Shown in pieces: positions 25,865-34,115 of a stretch of DNA of 64,000 nucleotides. Made by a program: the position numbers and the translations under genes. This DNA is from Actinoplanes missouriensis 431. Lineage in GTDB: Bacteria > Actinomycetota > Actinomycetes > Mycobacteriales > Micromonosporaceae. Under the pieces are notes generated by a model. The model searched no databases and had not been told where the DNA came from. It saw only the letters and a program-made list of their open reading frames with translations. The stretch's first letter is position 1. Each line of letters starts with the position of its first letter. Where the stretch lies: the NCBI RefSeq assembly GCF_000284295.1, contig NC_017093.1:8680001-8744000 (forward strand), given 5' to 3'.

Positions 25865-26881
25865 GTGGCTTCCGTGACCGTGCTCGCCGACCGGTTCGGC
25901 CGCATCGCGACCGACCTGCGCGTCTCCCTCACCGACCGGTGCAACCTGCGGTGCACCTACTGCATGCCCGCCGAGGTCCTGGCCTGGATGCCGCAGCCCG
26001 ACCAGCTCACCGACGACGAGGTGAGCAGGCTGGTCCGGATCGCGGTCGAGCAGCTCGGTGTCACCGAGGTCCGCTTCACCGGAGGCGAGCCGCTGATCCG
26101 GCGCGGGCTCGTCGGCATCATCGCCGCGGCGGCGAAACTCACGCCCCGCCCCCAGCTCTCCGTGACGACGAACGGCATCGGCCTCGACCGCACCGCCGCC
26201 GCGCTCAAGGAGGCCGGGCTCGATCGGGTGAACGTCTCGCTCGACACCCTCGACCCGGCTCGCTTCCACACTCTGACCCGCCGCGACCGGCATGCCGACG
26301 TGCTCGCCGGACTCCGCGCGGCAGCCGACGCCGGCCTGACCCCCGTGAAGATCAATACGGTCCTCATGCGCGGCGTCAACGACGACGAGGCGCCGGCGCT
26401 GCTGCGATTCGCGTTGGACCATGGGTACCAGTTGCGCTTCATCGAGCAGATGCCACTCGATGCGCAACACCAGTGGGACCGGCACGAGATGGTCACCGCC
26501 GAGGAGATCCTCGCCGCGCTCCAGCCGTTCGATCTCCGTCCCGACGATGTTTCACGTGGAACGGCGCCGGCCGAGACGTGGCTCATCCCCGGGTTCGTCG
26601 ATGCCGCCGGCCAGCCCGCCCGCGTCGGCGTGATCGCCAGCGTGACCCGGCCGTTCTGCGGTGACTGTGACCGGACGCGCCTCACCGCCGACGGCCAGGT
26701 CCGCAACTGTCTCTTCGCCACCGACGAGAGCGACCTGCGCAGGCTGCTCCGCGGCGGGGCGAGCGACGCGGAGATCGTCGAGGCGTGGCAGGTGGCGATG
26801 CGAGGCAAGCGCGCCGGCCACGGCATCGACGACCCGGCCTTCCTCCAGCCCGCACGTCCCATGTCCGCAATCGGAGGCTGA
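25865..26881 (+). CDS. moaA: GTP 3',8-cyclase MoaA
   Basis: Radical-SAM enzyme starting molybdenum cofactor synthesis: with MoaC it converts GTP to cyclic pyranopterin monophosphate. The N-terminal cluster motif is DRCNLRCTYCMP (CxxxCxxC) and the SAM-binding region EVRFTGGEPLIRRGL follows. The C-terminal cluster is FCGDCDRTRLTADGQVRNCLF, with three Cys for the second 4Fe-4S. It is 338 aa, with no GG C-terminal tail; it ends PMSAIGG, which does finish in Gly-Gly as in active MoaA. It overlaps a parS-like site at 26549-26562. moaD follows 3 bp after the stop. Confidence 0.96.
   Translation: MASVTVLADRFGRIATDLRVSLTDRCNLRCTYCMPAEVLAWMPQPDQLTDDEVSRLVRIAVEQLGVTEVRFTGGEPLIRRGLVGIIAAAAKLTPRPQLSVTTNGIGLDRTAAALKEAGLDRVNVSLDTLDPARFHTLTRRDRHADVLAGLRAAADAGLTPVKINTVLMRGVNDDEAPALLRFALDHGYQLRFIEQMPLDAQHQWDRHEMVTAEEILAALQPFDLRPDDVSRGTAPAETWLIPGFVDAAGQPARVGVIASVTRPFCGDCDRTRLTADGQVRNCLFATDESDLRRLLRGGASDAEIVEAWQVAMRGKRAGHGIDDPAFLQPARPMSAIGG
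26549..26562. promoter_or_regulatory. parS-like ParB-binding site inside moaA
   Basis: GTTTCACGTGGAAC differs at one position from the palindromic ParB site core GTTTCACGTGAAAC. It lies within the moaA reading frame and forces an unusual TCA codon. parS sites cluster around oriC in actinobacteria, consistent with the dnaB/rpsF neighbourhood in this window. Confidence 0.8.
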
Positions 26882-26884
26882 ACA

Positions 26885-27127
26885 GTGCTGACCGTGCGTT
26901 ACTTCGCCGGAGCCCGGGCTGCGGCGGGCGGCCTCTCGTCGGAGCCGGTGGAGGCCGAGACGCTGGAGGAGCTCACCTCGTTGCTGGCGGAGCGCCACGG
27001 GGAGCGGCTCGCCATGGTGATGAAGGCGGCGAGCTTCCTGGTGGACGGTTTGACGTGTCACGACCGGGCGGCTCCCCTCCCGGCGAACGCCACGATCGAC
27101 GTCCTTCCGCCCTTCGCCGGCGGCTGA
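26885..27127 (+). CDS. moaD: Molybdopterin synthase sulfur-carrier subunit MoaD
   Basis: Ubiquitin-like sulfur carrier, 80 aa. It begins LTVRYFAGARAAAGG and ends IDVLPPFAGG. The terminal Gly-Gly is adenylated by MoeB and thiocarboxylated, then donates sulfur to precursor Z in the MoaE active site. Its partner moaE lies 10 kb away on the other strand (37745-38179). The GTG start is 3 bp after the moaA stop, so the two are surely cotranscribed. No moeB is in the window. Confidence 0.93.
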   Translation: MLTVRYFAGARAAAGGLSSEPVEAETLEELTSLLAERHGERLAMVMKAASFLVDGLTCHDRAAPLPANATIDVLPPFAGG

Positions 27128-27225
27128 GCAGGGCACCGTTCGCGCGCGCAAGATCGAGGCAGCCCTCGGCCTCGGCCGGTACGGGCGCCACCTGCCAAGA
27201 TCCGGCCGTGACGGAGCCCGTGACC

Positions 27226-27249
27226 GCGACTGCGACTGCGACTGCGACT
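27226..27249. repeat. Hexamer repeat GCGACT, four copies
   Basis: Four perfect head-to-tail copies in the 253-bp gap after moaD. I see no gene in that gap. Confidence 0.9.
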
Positions 27250-27380
27250 TCGACCATGGCCGTGCCTGCGGCGACGGGCGGGACGGGTCCCAACTGCGCA
27301 CCCCCGGCCGGATCGCAAGCTGGCTGTCTGTGACGGATCGCTGCGCCTGAGTGGTTGCGACCGGCTGGGAGGCTGGCCGG

Positions 27381-28058
27381 GTGGAACGGATGTTGAGCCG
27401 GAGCGAGGCCTCGGACGCGGTCGGCAAGCAAGGGTGGCGGTTCCTGCTGGGGACGCTGCGAACGTCGGTACGGGTCACCTCACTCACCGACGCCACCACC
27501 CTGGCCACCCGAGCCGTCGACACCTGCGGCGCCGACGCCGACGATCACCTCCGGATCGACGTCAGGCCGGATCGTGTCGAGTTCGTGCTGCAGACCCGCA
27601 AGTCCGCCGCAGTGACCGACCGAGACGTCGAGCTCGCCCACCGGATCACGGCCGTGACCGAGGACCGCACGACCCCGGCCGTCGACGCCGACCCCCGATC
27701 GGTGCAGGAGCTGGAGCTGGCGATCGATGCGATGGACATCGCCGCGATCCGCCCGTTCTGGAAGGCGGTGCTGGGTTACACCGACGAGCCGGGCCGCACC
27801 GGACCGACCGACCCGCTCGTGGACCCGGTCGGGCAGGGGCCGGCGATCTGGTTCCAGCAGATGACCGAGCCGCGCCAGCAGCGGAACCGGATCCACCTCG
27901 ACCTCTGTGTCCCGCACGACGAGGCGTCCGCCCGGATCGCGGAGGCCCTGGTCGTCGGCGGCCGGCTGCTGTCGGACCGGCGTGCCCCGTCGTTCTGGGT
28001 TCTCGCCGACGCCGAGGGCAACGAGATCTGCGTAACCACCTGGCAGGGCCGCGACTGA
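27381..28058 (+). CDS. Pterin-carbinolamine-dehydratase-like / VOC fusion protein
   Basis: Protein of 225 aa with two parts. Residues 1-95 (GWRFLLGTLRTSVRV, then HLRIDVRPDRVEFVLQTR and AVTDRDVELAHRITAV) match the layout of 4a-hydroxytetrahydrobiopterin dehydratase, but the usual HHP active-site pair is reduced to one His, so catalysis is doubtful. Residues 105-222 are a glyoxalase/VOC domain (ELAIDAMDIAAIRPFWKAVLGY, RIHLDLCVPHDEA, FWVLADAEGNEICVT). GTG 27381 follows GGGAGG at 8 nt; the Met at 27390 is an alternative. Next to moaA-moaD, so a pterin-related role is a guess. Confidence 0.78.
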   Translation: MERMLSRSEASDAVGKQGWRFLLGTLRTSVRVTSLTDATTLATRAVDTCGADADDHLRIDVRPDRVEFVLQTRKSAAVTDRDVELAHRITAVTEDRTTPAVDADPRSVQELELAIDAMDIAAIRPFWKAVLGYTDEPGRTGPTDPLVDPVGQGPAIWFQQMTEPRQQRNRIHLDLCVPHDEASARIAEALVVGGRLLSDRRAPSFWVLADAEGNEICVTTWQGRD

Positions 28059-28089
28059 GCAGGGCTGTCGGCCACCCTGCTCAGTCGCG
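28050..28089 (+). terminator. Strong stem-loop terminator after the PCD/VOC gene
   Basis: A perfect 15-bp stem, CGCGACTGAGCAGGG and CCCTGCTCAGTCGCG, with a 10-nt loop. The left arm includes the gene's last codons and stop. No T-tract, as often in actinobacteria. Confidence 0.75.
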
Positions 28090-28134
28090 TCAGGGACACT
28101 GGTTGCGGCAAGCTGTTGCGGGGGAGGGTTCCGG

Positions 28135-29346
28135 TTGTTGTTCGTCGCGGTGATCCTGCTGGTCATCGGCCTGATCCACCTGTACCTCTGGAAGCGCCTG
28201 GTCCACGACACGCTCCGTCCCGGCACGGCCCGCCGGATCGGGACGGCGATCATCGTCGCGCTGGGTGTGCTGGTTCCGGTCACGCTGATCGGGGTGCGTA
28301 ACGGGTACGTCCAGTGGCTCTCCTGGCCCGGCTACCTGTGGGTCGCGCTGATGTTCTACCTGCTGGTGACGCTGGCAGCCCTGGAGATCCCGCGCCTGCT
28401 GGCCACCCGCCTGTGGGCCCGCCCGAAAGAACCGGAGCCGGAACAGGGACCCGGGACGCAACCGGAGCCGAAGCCGGAACGGGCGCCCGGGACGCAACCG
28501 GAGCCGGCACCCGAAACCCCCGCCATCGAGAGGCGGCTCGTTCTGGCCAGGGGCGCCGCCATCTTCGCGGGCCTCACGGCCGCAGGCATCACCGGGTACG
28601 GGGTCCGAACCGCAACCGGCCCACCCCGGATCGACCGCTTCACGATGCCGATGCGGAAGCTGCCCCGCGCGATGGACGGCACCCGCATCGCGGTCGTCTC
28701 GGACATCCACATCGGCCCGCTGACCGGTGTCGACCACGCCCGCCGCATCACCCGCGTGATCAACTCGGTGAACGCGGATCTGGTCTGCGTCGTCGGTGAC
28801 ATGGTCGACGGCACGGTGGCCCAGCTGGGCCGGTTCGCCGCCCCGCTCGCGGAGATCGAGTCGCGACGGGGCACGTTCTTCGTGACCGGCAACCACGAGT
28901 ACTACTCCGGGTACGCGGAATGGATCGACGAGGTGGCCGAGCTCGGCATGCGCCCGCTGCGCAACGAACGGGTGGAGATCGCCGGCCTGGACCTCGCCGG
29001 TGTGAACGATCTGGGCGGCGCGGAGCACGGTGACGCCCCGGATTTCGCCCGCGCCCTCGGCGACCGGGACCCCGCCCGTCCCGTCGTGCTGATGGCGCAC
29101 CAGCCGGTGGCCGCGCGGGACGCCGCCCCCTTCGGGGTGGACCTGCAGATCTCCGGGCACACCCACGGCGGCCAGATGGCGCCGTTCAACCTGCTCGTCC
29201 GGCTGGAGCAGCCGGTAGTCTCCGGCTTCGGGAACGTGGACGGCGTACCGGTCTACGTGACCAACGGCGCCGGTTACTGGGGTCCGCCGGTCCGGGTCGG
29301 CGCTCCTCCGCAAGTCACCGTCATCGAACTGCGGGCAGAGAACTAA
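28135..29346 (+). CDS. Membrane-anchored metallophosphoesterase
   Basis: Calcineurin-like phosphoesterase of 403 aa (YkuE/YaeI type). The N-terminus has about three membrane helices (LFVAVILLVIGLIHLYLW, IGTAIIVALGVLVPVTLIGV and a third around WVALMFYLLVTLAALEI). A Pro/Glu/Thr-rich linker with PGTQPEP repeats follows, then a fourth helix (LARGAAIFAGLTAAGITGYG). The catalytic domain carries VVSDIHIGPLTG, GDMVDG, GNHEYYSG, MAHQP and ISGHTHGGQ, so all metal ligands are present. The TTG start lies about 8 nt after GGGGGAGGG. Related enzymes act on phospholipid-type substrates; the substrate here is unknown. Confidence 0.9.
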   Translation: MLFVAVILLVIGLIHLYLWKRLVHDTLRPGTARRIGTAIIVALGVLVPVTLIGVRNGYVQWLSWPGYLWVALMFYLLVTLAALEIPRLLATRLWARPKEPEPEQGPGTQPEPKPERAPGTQPEPAPETPAIERRLVLARGAAIFAGLTAAGITGYGVRTATGPPRIDRFTMPMRKLPRAMDGTRIAVVSDIHIGPLTGVDHARRITRVINSVNADLVCVVGDMVDGTVAQLGRFAAPLAEIESRRGTFFVTGNHEYYSGYAEWIDEVAELGMRPLRNERVEIAGLDLAGVNDLGGAEHGDAPDFARALGDRDPARPVVLMAHQPVAARDAAPFGVDLQISGHTHGGQMAPFNLLVRLEQPVVSGFGNVDGVPVYVTNGAGYWGPPVRVGAPPQVTVIELRAEN

Positions 29347-29407
29347 TCAAGATCGGTAAGTGTGTTTGAGCGTGGCGATTCGTGGCGGCACCGACGGCCG
29401 TGACAGG

Positions 29408-32400
29408 ATGCGGGACGTGGAGAGCACCGCGGGAACGTATGTCGCGGACCTTCACATTCACTCGCGATACTCGCGGGCCTGCAGCCGTGACCTGACCCTG
29501 CCGAACCTGGCGTGGTGGGCCCGGCGCAAGGGGATCGCCCTGCTCGGCACCGGCGACTTCACCCATCCGGCCTGGTTCGAGCATCTGAAGGAGAGCCTGA
29601 AACCGGCCGAGCCGGGCCTGTTCCGCCTGGCCGAGGCCGAGGAGCAGGCGGTGACCAGGCGGCTGCCCGGATCGCTGAGCGGCACCGCGCCGGCCCGCTT
29701 CATGCTGAGCGTCGAGATCTCCACGATCTACAAGCGCGACGACCGGACCCGCAAGGTCCACCACCTTTTGTACGCCCCCGACTTCGCCAGCGTGCAGAAG
29801 ATCAACACGGCGCTGGCCCGGATCGGCAACCTGACCGCGGACGGCCGCCCGATCCTCGGCCTGGACTCCCGCGACCTGCTGGAGATCACCCTCGAGTCCG
29901 GCGGCTACCTGATCCCCGCGCACATCTGGACGCCCTGGTTCTCGGCGCTCGGCTCCAAGTCCGGCTTCGACGCGATCGCCGACTGCTACGCCGACCTGGC
30001 CGACCACGTCACGGCGGTGGAGACCGGACTCTCCTCGGACCCGGAGATGAACTGGCGGGTCTCCAGCCTCGACCGCTACCGCCTCGTGTCGAACTCCGAC
30101 GCGCACTCGCCGGCCGCGCTGGCCCGGGAGGCGACGCTCTTCTCCGGTACGCCCGACTACTTCGCGGTGAAGGATGGGGTCGGCCTGGCCGGCACGATCG
30201 AGTTCTTCCCGGAGGAGGGCAAGTACCACGCCGACGGGCACCGCGCCTGCGGCGTGAACTGGGAGCCGTCGCGGACCCGCGAGGCGGCCGGCCGCTGCCC
30301 CGAGTGCGGCCGCCCGCTGACCATCGGCGTGCAGAGCCGGGTCGAGGACCTGGCGGACCGTCCGGTGGGCTTCCGCAAGGAGCAGCACGTCGAGCACCTG
30401 ATCCAGCTGCACGAGATCCTCGGCGAGATCAACGGTGTCGGCCCGAAGTCGAAGACCGTCGAGGCCCAGCTGAACCATCTGGTCGCGACGCTCGGCCCGG
30501 AACTGGAGATCCTGCGTCACGTGCCGGTCGACGAGATCGGCAAGGCCGGCGGCGAGGAGCTGCGCGAGGCGATCACCCGGCTGCGGCGCGGCGACGTGCG
30601 ACGCGTCCCCGGGTACGACGGCGAGTACGGCGTGATCACCCTGTTCGAGCCCGGTGAGCTGCGCAACCGCAACAGTGCTCCGCAGGTGGAGACGCTCTTC
30701 GACATGCTGCCGGCGTCGGTGCCGAACCCGCCGAAGCCGAAGGCCGCCCCGGAGAAGCCGAAGCCCAAGGCCGCGAAGAAGCCCGCGGAGAAGCCCGCGC
30801 CGCCCCCGCTGGCGCCGCCGCCCAGCCCGCACGAGCCGTTCGAGCCGATGCTGGCCGGGATGGAGGAGGTCGGCACCGGCCTGCTGGACCGCCTCGACGC
30901 GATGCAGCGCGTGGCCGCGTCCGCGCCCGGCGGCCCGCTGCTGATCGTGGCCGGGCCGGGCACCGGCAAGACCCGCACGCTGACGCACCGGATCGCGTAC
31001 CTCTGCGCCGAGCTGGGTGTCTTCCCGGAGCGGTGCCTGGCCATCACGTTCACCCGGCGTGCCGCCACCGAGCTGAAGGAGCGGCTGGACGCGCTTCTCG
31101 GGGACGTGGCCGAGGACATCACGGTCGGCACGTTCCACTCGCTGGGCCTGACCGTGCTGAAGGAGAACGCCAAGGCGGCCGGGCTCGGCGCCAACTGGCG
31201 GATCGCCGACGAGCACGAGCAGGCGCAGGCCCGCGAGCAGGCCGGCACGGACGACGCCGGGTACCGCAAGCTGCTCCGCCAGCAGGATCTGGTCGACCTG
31301 GACGATCTGATCAGCCTGCCGGTGACGCTGCTGCGCGAGGACCCCGCGCTTGTCGAGAGGTACCGCCGGCGCTGGCAGTGGATCTTCGTGGACGAGTACC
31401 AGGACGTCGACGAGCTGCAGTACGAGCTGCTGCGCCTGCTCAGCCCGCCGGACGGCAACCTGTGCGCGATCGGCGACCCGGACCAGGCGATCTACTCGTT
31501 CCGCGGCGCCGACGTCCGGTACTTCCTGCGCTTCAACACCGACTTCGTGGACGCCCGGCTGGTCCGGCTGACCCGCAACTACCGGTCGTCGGCACCGATC
31601 CTGGCCGCCGCGGTGCAGGCCATCGCGCCGTCCACGCTCGTCAGCGGCCGCCGGCTGGACCCGGCCCGGCTCGACCCGGAAGCCCCGCTGGTCGGCCGCT
31701 ATCCGGCGCGCAGCGTCTCCGACGAGGCCGACTTCGTGGTGCGGACCATCGACGAGCTGGTCGGTGGCCTCTCCCACCGTTCGCTGGACTCGGGCCGGGT
31801 CGACTCCCGCGCCGCGGTGGCCGGGACCCTGTCCTTCTCGGACGTCGCGGTGCTGTACCGCACCGACGCCCAGTCCGGTCCGATCCTGGACGCGCTGTCC
31901 CGCGCCGGCGTGCCGGTCCAGAAGCGCTCGCACAACCGGCTGCGCCACCGGCCGGGCGTCCAGGTGATCGCCCGCGAGCTGCGGCACGCGGACGGCTCTG
32001 GCGGACCGCTCGCGGCACGGGTCCGGCTCGCTGCCCAGACGCTCGCCCAGCGGTACGCGACACCGACGCTCGACGGCGACCAGCTGGCCCCCGAGGACGT
32101 GTGGTCGGCGGCCGACCTGCTGGCGCCGCTGGCCGAGCGGGTCGGTGACGACCTGCCCCAGTTCCTGCAGCAGCTGGAGACCGGCGCCGAGGTGGACGCG
32201 CTGGACCCGCGTGCCGAGGCGGTCAACCTGCTCACCCTGCACGCCGCGAAGGGCCTGGAGTTCCCGGTGGTCTTCCTGGTCGGCTGCGAGGACGGCCTGC
32301 TGCCGCTGCGCTGGCCCGGCTCGACGCCGACCGACGACGAGATCGCCGAGGAGCGGCGGCTCTTCTTCGTCGGCCTCACCCGGGCGCAGGACCGGCTCTA

Positions 32401-32551
32401 CGTGAGCTACTCGGCGAAGCGGTCCCGGCACGGCAGCGAGCGGGAGCAGGCGCCCACGCCGTTCCTCGACGTGATCGACTCGGGCCTGTTCGAACGGCTC
32501 GGTGAGGCAGCACCGGCAAAACCGAAGGACCGCCAGCTCAGACTGCTGTGA
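29408..32551 (+). CDS. EndoQ-like PHP endonuclease fused to UvrD-type helicase
   Basis: Large DNA-repair protein of about 1047 aa. Residues 10-430 form a PHP-family domain of the endonuclease Q type: VADLHIHSRYSRACSRDL, GTGDFTHPAW, PAHIWTPWFS and SNSDAHSP for metal binding, with CGVNW and CPECGRP as likely zinc ligands. A Lys/Pro/Ala-rich linker (about 437-475) follows. The SF1 helicase has VAGPGTGKTRTLTHRI, ITFTRRAATELKERL, FVDEYQDVDELQ, IGDPDQAIYSFRGAD, TRNYRS, HAAKGLEFPVVFLVGCEDG and FVGLTRAQDRLY. EndoQ nicks DNA 5' of deaminated bases and the helicase could unwind from the nick. The start (ATG 29408) is less certain than the domains. Confidence 0.88.
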   Translation: MRDVESTAGTYVADLHIHSRYSRACSRDLTLPNLAWWARRKGIALLGTGDFTHPAWFEHLKESLKPAEPGLFRLAEAEEQAVTRRLPGSLSGTAPARFMLSVEISTIYKRDDRTRKVHHLLYAPDFASVQKINTALARIGNLTADGRPILGLDSRDLLEITLESGGYLIPAHIWTPWFSALGSKSGFDAIADCYADLADHVTAVETGLSSDPEMNWRVSSLDRYRLVSNSDAHSPAALAREATLFSGTPDYFAVKDGVGLAGTIEFFPEEGKYHADGHRACGVNWEPSRTREAAGRCPECGRPLTIGVQSRVEDLADRPVGFRKEQHVEHLIQLHEILGEINGVGPKSKTVEAQLNHLVATLGPELEILRHVPVDEIGKAGGEELREAITRLRRGDVRRVPGYDGEYGVITLFEPGELRNRNSAPQVETLFDMLPASVPNPPKPKAAPEKPKPKAAKKPAEKPAPPPLAPPPSPHEPFEPMLAGMEEVGTGLLDRLDAMQRVAASAPGGPLLIVAGPGTGKTRTLTHRIAYLCAELGVFPERCLAITFTRRAATELKERLDALLGDVAEDITVGTFHSLGLTVLKENAKAAGLGANWRIADEHEQAQAREQAGTDDAGYRKLLRQQDLVDLDDLISLPVTLLREDPALVERYRRRWQWIFVDEYQDVDELQYELLRLLSPPDGNLCAIGDPDQAIYSFRGADVRYFLRFNTDFVDARLVRLTRNYRSSAPILAAAVQAIAPSTLVSGRRLDPARLDPEAPLVGRYPARSVSDEADFVVRTIDELVGGLSHRSLDSGRVDSRAAVAGTLSFSDVAVLYRTDAQSGPILDALSRAGVPVQKRSHNRLRHRPGVQVIARELRHADGSGGPLAARVRLAAQTLAQRYATPTLDGDQLAPEDVWSAADLLAPLAERVGDDLPQFLQQLETGAEVDALDPRAEAVNLLTLHAAKGLEFPVVFLVGCEDGLLPLRWPGSTPTDDEIAEERRLFFVGLTRAQDRLYVSYSAKRSRHGSEREQAPTPFLDVIDSGLFERLGEAAPAKPKDRQLRLL

Positions 32552-32575
32552 ACGGGTCAGGCCCGGGGCGCCGGC

Positions 32576-33262
32576 TCAGACCGCTGTGATCCCGATCAGG
32601 GCGCCGGCCAGCAGCGCCGGGCCGAACGGGAGCGCCCGCTCGCCGCCGGCCCGCCGGGTGATCAGCAGCCAGGCCGCGATCCCGCCGTTGATCGCATGGG
32701 CGGCCGCGAAGCCGACGGCCACGGCCGTCCAGCCGCCGAAGCCCAGGACGAACCCGAGGACCGCGCCCAGCTTCACGTCGCCGAGGCCGAGTCCCCGGCC
32801 GGGAAGCAGGGCCAGGAACAGGTAGAACGCGCCGACCACCGCGCCCGCGGCGAGCGCCACCGGGAGCCGGGCCGGCACGGCGAGACCCGCACCGGCGACG
32901 ACCGCGAAGAGAGCCACCAGCGGATCGGGGAGGCGCAGGCAGCGCCGGTCGACGGCGGCCAGCAGCACGCCGAGGACCGTCGCGACGAGCAGGAGCGGGA
33001 GTCGCGCAGCCGGACCGGACGTGACGGCCAGCAGACCGGCGGCCGCAGCGCTCACGACGACCGTACCCGGAACTGGATGATCGACCCGACGCCCGGCGTG
33101 CGGGCAGACCGCACCGGCCCGGCACCAGCCGGGGAAGCCGGCGGCGAACCGCCTGCCGCACGCGACGCAGGCCGCGCGTGGCGGAACGCCTGCGGCGACC
33201 GACAGCCGGTACGCGACGCGGGGCACGAACGCCGCTGAGGCGCCGCCGAAGACGATTGCCAT
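32576..33262 (-). CDS. Type IV prepilin peptidase (A24 family)
   Basis: Membrane aspartyl peptidase of 228 aa that trims type IV prepilin-like signal peptides. Near the N-terminus is a four-Cys zinc site (ACVACGRRF with C32/C35, and C47, C53). The two catalytic Asp are in AAVDRRCLRLPDPL (D105) and GLGLGDVKLGAVLGF (D162, the G-x-G-D-x-K motif). About seven hydrophobic helices fill the rest. The frame is open 260 bp further upstream, but that part looks non-coding. No pilin or tad genes are adjacent. Confidence 0.85.
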   Translation of the reverse strand: MAIVFGGASAAFVPRVAYRLSVAAGVPPRAACVACGRRFAAGFPGWCRAGAVCPHAGRRVDHPVPGTVVVSAAAAGLLAVTSGPAARLPLLLVATVLGVLLAAVDRRCLRLPDPLVALFAVVAGAGLAVPARLPVALAAGAVVGAFYLFLALLPGRGLGLGDVKLGAVLGFVLGFGGWTAVAVGFAAAHAINGGIAAWLLITRRAGGERALPFGPALLAGALIGITAV

Positions 33263-33418
33263 GATCACTAATGGTGATGACACGATCGGGGACGGTAATG
33301 TCTGGTCCGCCCCGACGGGGATCGGGTTGCCGACAAAGCCCGCGATTCCGGCAAGGTCCCGATACGTGCCGCACGCTACCGTGTCAGGCAGCCGAGTCCG
33401 CTTTCTGGAGGAACCCCG

Positions 33419-34024
33419 ATGTCGCAGAACGGGCCGTTCCCCGGTCAGCCGTGGCCGGGCAAGAACGACGGCCAGAACACCGACGAGCCTTACGCGGAAC
33501 CGTCCGACCCCTGGAGTGAGCACGAGCAGCCCTGGAGCCCGGCGCCCGCGCCACCGCTTCCGGCCCAGCCGGCGTACGCGCCACAGTGGAACCAGCGGCC
33601 GGCCCGGCGAGGCTTTCCGACGACCGTCGTGGTCGCACTGGTGTGCCTGCTGGTCGGGGCCGGGGTCGGGATCGGCGTCTGGTTCCTGGTGGGACGCGAC
33701 GACCCGCCGCCGCCGATCGCCGCCGAGCCCACCACTCCGGGTGGCACCGGTCCGCGGCCGCAGACCAGCGAGGACGCCCGGTTCGCGACGAAAGGCCAGT
33801 GCGTCCGCAACGACGGCAGCAACCTGGAGCCGAAACTTCGCGTGGTGGCGTGTGCCGCGAACACCTATGAGGTGCTGAAACGCATCGACGGGCGGACGAC
33901 CGGCGACAAGGACGCGATGGGCAAGTGCGCGAAGGTCGAGGGGTACACCAAGTGGTACTACTACGACACCGAATACGACGACGTCGACGTGGTTCTCTGT
34001 CTCCGCGAGTATGGGAAGGTCTAG
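33419..34024 (+). CDS. Single-pass membrane protein with C-terminal extracellular domain
   Basis: Protein of 201 aa, start ATG. Residues 1-60 are Pro/Gln/Trp-rich and disordered (FPGQPWPGKNDGQNTDEPYA), followed by one helix (TTVVVALVCLLVGAGVGIGV) and an extracellular domain with paired cysteines (KGQCVRNDGSN, VVACAANTYEVL, MGKCAKVEGY, VVLCLREYG). This layout resembles LppU/SCO3897-type proteins common in actinomycetes, whose function is unknown. Its stop codon lies within the first copy of a palindrome (34020-34041). Confidence 0.7.
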   Translation: MSQNGPFPGQPWPGKNDGQNTDEPYAEPSDPWSEHEQPWSPAPAPPLPAQPAYAPQWNQRPARRGFPTTVVVALVCLLVGAGVGIGVWFLVGRDDPPPPIAAEPTTPGGTGPRPQTSEDARFATKGQCVRNDGSNLEPKLRVVACAANTYEVLKRIDGRTTGDKDAMGKCAKVEGYTKWYYYDTEYDDVDVVLCLREYGKV

Positions 34025-34041
34025 CGATTTTGCTAGACAGC
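34020..34041. promoter_or_regulatory. Palindrome copy 1 upstream of the AAA ATPase gene
   Basis: TCTAGC, six bases, then GCTAGACAGC. The inner 18 bp is a perfect inverted repeat (TCTAGC / GCTAGA). The same element recurs 56 bp downstream. Confidence 0.7.
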
Positions 34042-34075
34042 GTTAGACGACTGTCGAGAGTGGTTTCTCGCGGAC

Positions 34076-34097
34076 TCTAGCTTTCTCGCTAGACAGC
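34076..34097. promoter_or_regulatory. Palindrome copy 2 upstream of the AAA ATPase gene
   Basis: TCTAGC, six different bases, then GCTAGACAGC. It ends 18 bp before the ATG. A TACTGT hexamer at 34102-34107 could be the -10 of a leaderless transcript starting at or near the ATG, which would place this copy over the -35 region. Confidence 0.7.
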
Positions 34098-34115
34098 CCG
34101 ATACTGTGCTACGGC

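Noticed and set aside
29321..32431. A 1036-codon minus-strand frame opposite the EndoQ-UvrD gene
   Set aside because: Shadow of the real plus-strand gene, which has all helicase motifs; the antisense translation is low-complexity.
32576..33523. Longer form of the prepilin peptidase
   Set aside because: The extra N-terminus lacks hydrophobic helices and lies in the divergent promoter region; MAIVFGG gives a normal start.
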